Under the pieces are notes generated by a model. The model was not told where the DNA came from. It was given only the letters and a program-made list of their open reading frames with translations, and made no database searches. The position numbers were made by a program, and so were the translations under genes. This document shows, one piece after another, positions 62,065 to 64,000 of a stretch of 64,000 bases of DNA; within the stretch, counting starts at the first letter, position 1, and each line of letters starts with the position of its first letter. The DNA lies in assembly GCF_024172095.1 (NCBI RefSeq), contig NZ_JAMZDX010000002.1, forward strand, positions 558,001-622,000, written 5' to 3'. This DNA is from Kitasatospora cinereorecta. GTDB taxonomy: Bacteria; Actinomycetota; Actinomycetes; Streptomycetales; Streptomycetaceae.

Positions 62065-64000
62065 ATGACCGATGGCGGCCACGTCCCCAGTGACGCCCCC
62101 CTCGCGCCCGAGCCCGGGCCGGGCGGGCGCACGCCGGAGCAGCCGCTCGGCGCGCCCGAGGGATTCGGCGTGCCCGGCGTGCCCGGCATGCCCGTCCCCG
62201 GTGCTCCGCTCGACCCCGCCGCCACCTGGGCCGCCCAGCCCCGGCCCGCGTACACCTTCCTCGACCAGCCCGACCAGCTGGACGAGGAGGAGGACGTCCT
62301 GCTGATGCCCGGCCCGCAGGGCAGCTGGGGCGAGCCCATCCACGGCGCCGACGCCGCTGTCGGCGACACCGTGCCGCTGCGCACCGTCGAGGACGCCGCC
62401 GCGCCCGCCGGTACGCCGGTCGCCCCGTCCTGGCCGCCGCTGGCCCCGCCCGTCCCGGGCGCCGTGGCGGAACCGGTCGCCCAGCCGGTCGCCGCCCAGC
62501 CCGTCGCGCCGGTCGCCGACCCGCTGACGCAGCCTCAGGCCGCCCGTCGGCCGCTGCACGCGGGCCCGCCGATCCCGGACCCCTCGCTGATGACCGGCCA
62601 CGTCCCGGTCCGCTCGCTCGCCGACCGCGGCCCCTCCACCGTCGGCGGCACCCCCGCGTACGGCGTGCCGGTCGCCCCCGGCCAGCCGGGCCAGCCGGTC
62701 GCCGACCCCGCGCAGGCGTACGCCGGCGTGCCGGTGGCGCAGCCGCTCGCCCCGGAGGCCCAGCCGACCGCGCTGGACGGCTACCCGCAGCCGGTCGTGC
62801 CGGTCGCCCCCGTCGCTCCGGTGGCTCCGGTGGCGCCGGTCGCTCCCGTGGCGGCGGAACTGCCGCAGCCGCCGGTCGACGGTCCGGTGGCCGCGCCGGT
62901 GGAGCAGGCCCCTCCGGTCGTCCCGGTCGTCGCCGTGCCGGTCGAGGCGGTCCCGGTGGCCGAGGTCGCCCAGTCGGCCGCGGTGCCGGTCGACGCCGTG
63001 CAGCCGGTCGTGGTGCCGGTGGAGGCCGTTCCCGGGGAAGCCGTGCAGCCGGTCGCGCCCGCCGTTCCGGTCGAGCCCGTCCAGGCGGTCGACGCCGCGC
63101 AGCCGGCCGAGGCCGTGCCGCCGGTCGCCGCCGAGACGCAGACCGTCCAGCTGGCGCCGCAGGCCGAGCAGCCCGCCCCGATCGCCGTCGAGGCGCAGAG
63201 CGTCGAGCCGGCCCAGCCGATCGAGCCGGCACCCGCCGCCGAGCAGCCCGCGGCTGCCGCGGCCGCCGTCGCCAGGGCCCCCGAGCACCTGGCCGAGGTC
63301 GCCCAGCCAGGCGCGGTCGCCGTCGCGGAGGCCGTCGCCGCCCCGGCCGAGGCCGAGCAGGCGCCGGCCGCCATCCCCGCCCAGCAGGGCGGCGGCGGAC
63401 AGCACCGCCGGATCTCCGCCTTCCTCGCCGCGCCCGCCCCGGCCGGCCTGCCGGTGCCCGAGGCCGGCCTGCCCGCCGGAACCGGCGAGCTGGTCGACGC
63501 GGCCACCACCGGGACGGACACCACCGCCCAGCCGGTTGCGGAGGCCGCCGTTGCCGCCGAGCCGGTGGTGGCGGACCCGCAGCCCGTAGCCGAGCAGCCC
63601 ACCGGGGAGCAGGCCGACCCGGTGCAGGTCACCGCGGAGCAGCCCGCCGTCGAGCCGGTCGCACTCCAGCCGGAGGATGCCGCGCCCCTGGATGCCGCGC
63701 CGCTGGAGGCCGAGCAGTCCGAGCAGCCGGTGGTCGACTCCGCCGAGTCCGCCGTGGCCGAGACCCCCGCCGAGCCCGTTGCCGAGGAACCGATCGAGAC
63801 CGTGCAGACTGCCGAAGCCGCCGAGACCGCCCCCGCCCAGCCCGCCGTCCAGGTCGCCGTCCAGGCCGAGGAGCAGGCGCCCGCCGCCGAGACCGTCGAG
63901 TCGGCCGAGACCGTCGAGCGGACGGAGGCCGACGGGGACGAAGCCGCCGAGGACGCGGAGCGGGTCCCGGCCGCGCCCGGCTACGACGACGCCGGCCGCG
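62065..64000 (+). CDS. cobT: Long Pro/Ala/Val/Glu-rich N-terminus of a probable CobT fusion (3' end outside window)
   Basis: The first 645 residues of an open frame that leaves the window. They are low complexity: repeats such as PVAPVAPVAPVA, QPVAAQPVAPVAD and AETVESAETVE, no transmembrane helix and few aromatics, so the region is disordered. Short conserved-looking islands are EEEDVLLMPGPQGSWGEP, RRPLHAGPPIPD and VRSLADRGP. From memory, these match the N-terminal extension of Streptomyces nicotinate-nucleotide-dimethylbenzimidazole phosphoribosyltransferase, which would fit cobL just upstream; the catalytic domain is not visible here. ATG 62065 has GGAAGGAG upstream. Confidence 0.6.
   Translation, partial: MTDGGHVPSDAPLAPEPGPGGRTPEQPLGAPEGFGVPGVPGMPVPGAPLDPAATWAAQPRPAYTFLDQPDQLDEEEDVLLMPGPQGSWGEPIHGADAAVGDTVPLRTVEDAAAPAGTPVAPSWPPLAPPVPGAVAEPVAQPVAAQPVAPVADPLTQPQAARRPLHAGPPIPDPSLMTGHVPVRSLADRGPSTVGGTPAYGVPVAPGQPGQPVADPAQAYAGVPVAQPLAPEAQPTALDGYPQPVVPVAPVAPVAPVAPVAPVAAELPQPPVDGPVAAPVEQAPPVVPVVAVPVEAVPVAEVAQSAAVPVDAVQPVVVPVEAVPGEAVQPVAPAVPVEPVQAVDAAQPAEAVPPVAAETQTVQLAPQAEQPAPIAVEAQSVEPAQPIEPAPAAEQPAAAAAAVARAPEHLAEVAQPGAVAVAEAVAAPAEAEQAPAAIPAQQGGGGQHRRISAFLAAPAPAGLPVPEAGLPAGTGELVDAATTGTDTTAQPVAEAAVAAEPVVADPQPVAEQPTGEQADPVQVTAEQPAVEPVALQPEDAAPLDAAPLEAEQSEQPVVDSAESAVAETPAEPVAEEPIETVQTAEAAETAPAQPAVQVAVQAEEQAPAAETVESAETVERTEADGDEAAEDAERVPAAPGYDDAGR

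Overview
The window is a chromosomal segment of a Streptomycetaceae actinomycete (Streptomyces or Kitasatospora). The evidence is very high GC with third codon positions almost all G or C, frequent GTG starts, -10 boxes of the TANNNT type, a single TTA leucine codon (16365-16367), and gene blocks typical of the genus: infC-rpmI-rplT, pheS-pheT behind an orphan PAS histidine kinase, argCJBDR-argG-argH, metNIQ and cobL. No rRNA operon, insertion sequence, prophage or CRISPR array was seen.

Layout. 1-13.1 kb: end of a DSHCT helicase; secreted sphingomyelinase; MarR regulator with a small partner; two unknown genes at 2923-4011; acetyltransferase; stand-alone 5'-3' exonuclease; His-rich zinc/cadmium exporter; ChrA; PuuD-like amidotransferase; DUF2510 protein; alanine-racemase-fold enzyme; SseB; DUF1844 protein. 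13.2-21.1 kb: translation block, with IF3 (AUC start) behind an attenuator-like leader, L35, L20, a TrmH/SpoU methyltransferase, the TTA-containing kinase and both PheRS subunits. 21.2-25.8 kb: MBL hydrolase, GH46 chitosanase, acetyltransferase, DUF7873-like gene, then two tRNA-like elements whose 3' halves precede their 5' halves, and a DUF4328 membrane protein. 25.8-45.5 kb: mostly single-gene metabolic and regulatory units (3-hydroxyacyl-CoA dehydrogenase, SDR, deacetylase-like lipoprotein, NAT plus hydrolase, HD protein, nucleotidyltransferase, EamA/MocR pair, rhomboid, RlmG-like methyltransferase, ADP-ribosylglycohydrolase, MarR/hydrolase pair, KAS II, LRV-repeat protein, LysR effector domain without HTH, DUF5997). 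45.6-53.4 kb: arginine biosynthesis with ARG boxes before argC and argG. 53.5-64 kb: FAD oxidoreductase, sigma-like protein, acetyltransferases, a Cys/Met-rich leader peptide before metNIQ, cobL, and the long disordered N-terminus of a probable CobT running off the edge.

How the genes work together. argC-J-B-D-R is one translationally coupled operon from glutamate to ornithine, with its own repressor; argG and argH complete ornithine/citrulline to arginine, but no argF is present. metN-I-Q is a D/L-methionine ABC importer that appears to be controlled by attenuation over a Cys/Met-coding leader. infC-rpmI-rplT is one transcript ended by a 14-bp perfect hairpin. Several regulators sit beside visible palindromic operators (MarR at 2771 and 38745, MocR at 32907, a CsnR-type box at 22106).

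The strongest unusual signal is 24738-24966. Two consecutive elements each carry a canonical T-arm and 3' acceptor strand directly upstream of a perfectly complementary 5' acceptor strand and D-arm, as in circularly permuted tRNA genes. They lie between a DUF7873-like gene and a strong terminator. A second genome-scale signal is a family of six 76-105 bp palindromic repeats, all placed just after stop codons. Everything here was read by eye; no homology search or folding program was run.
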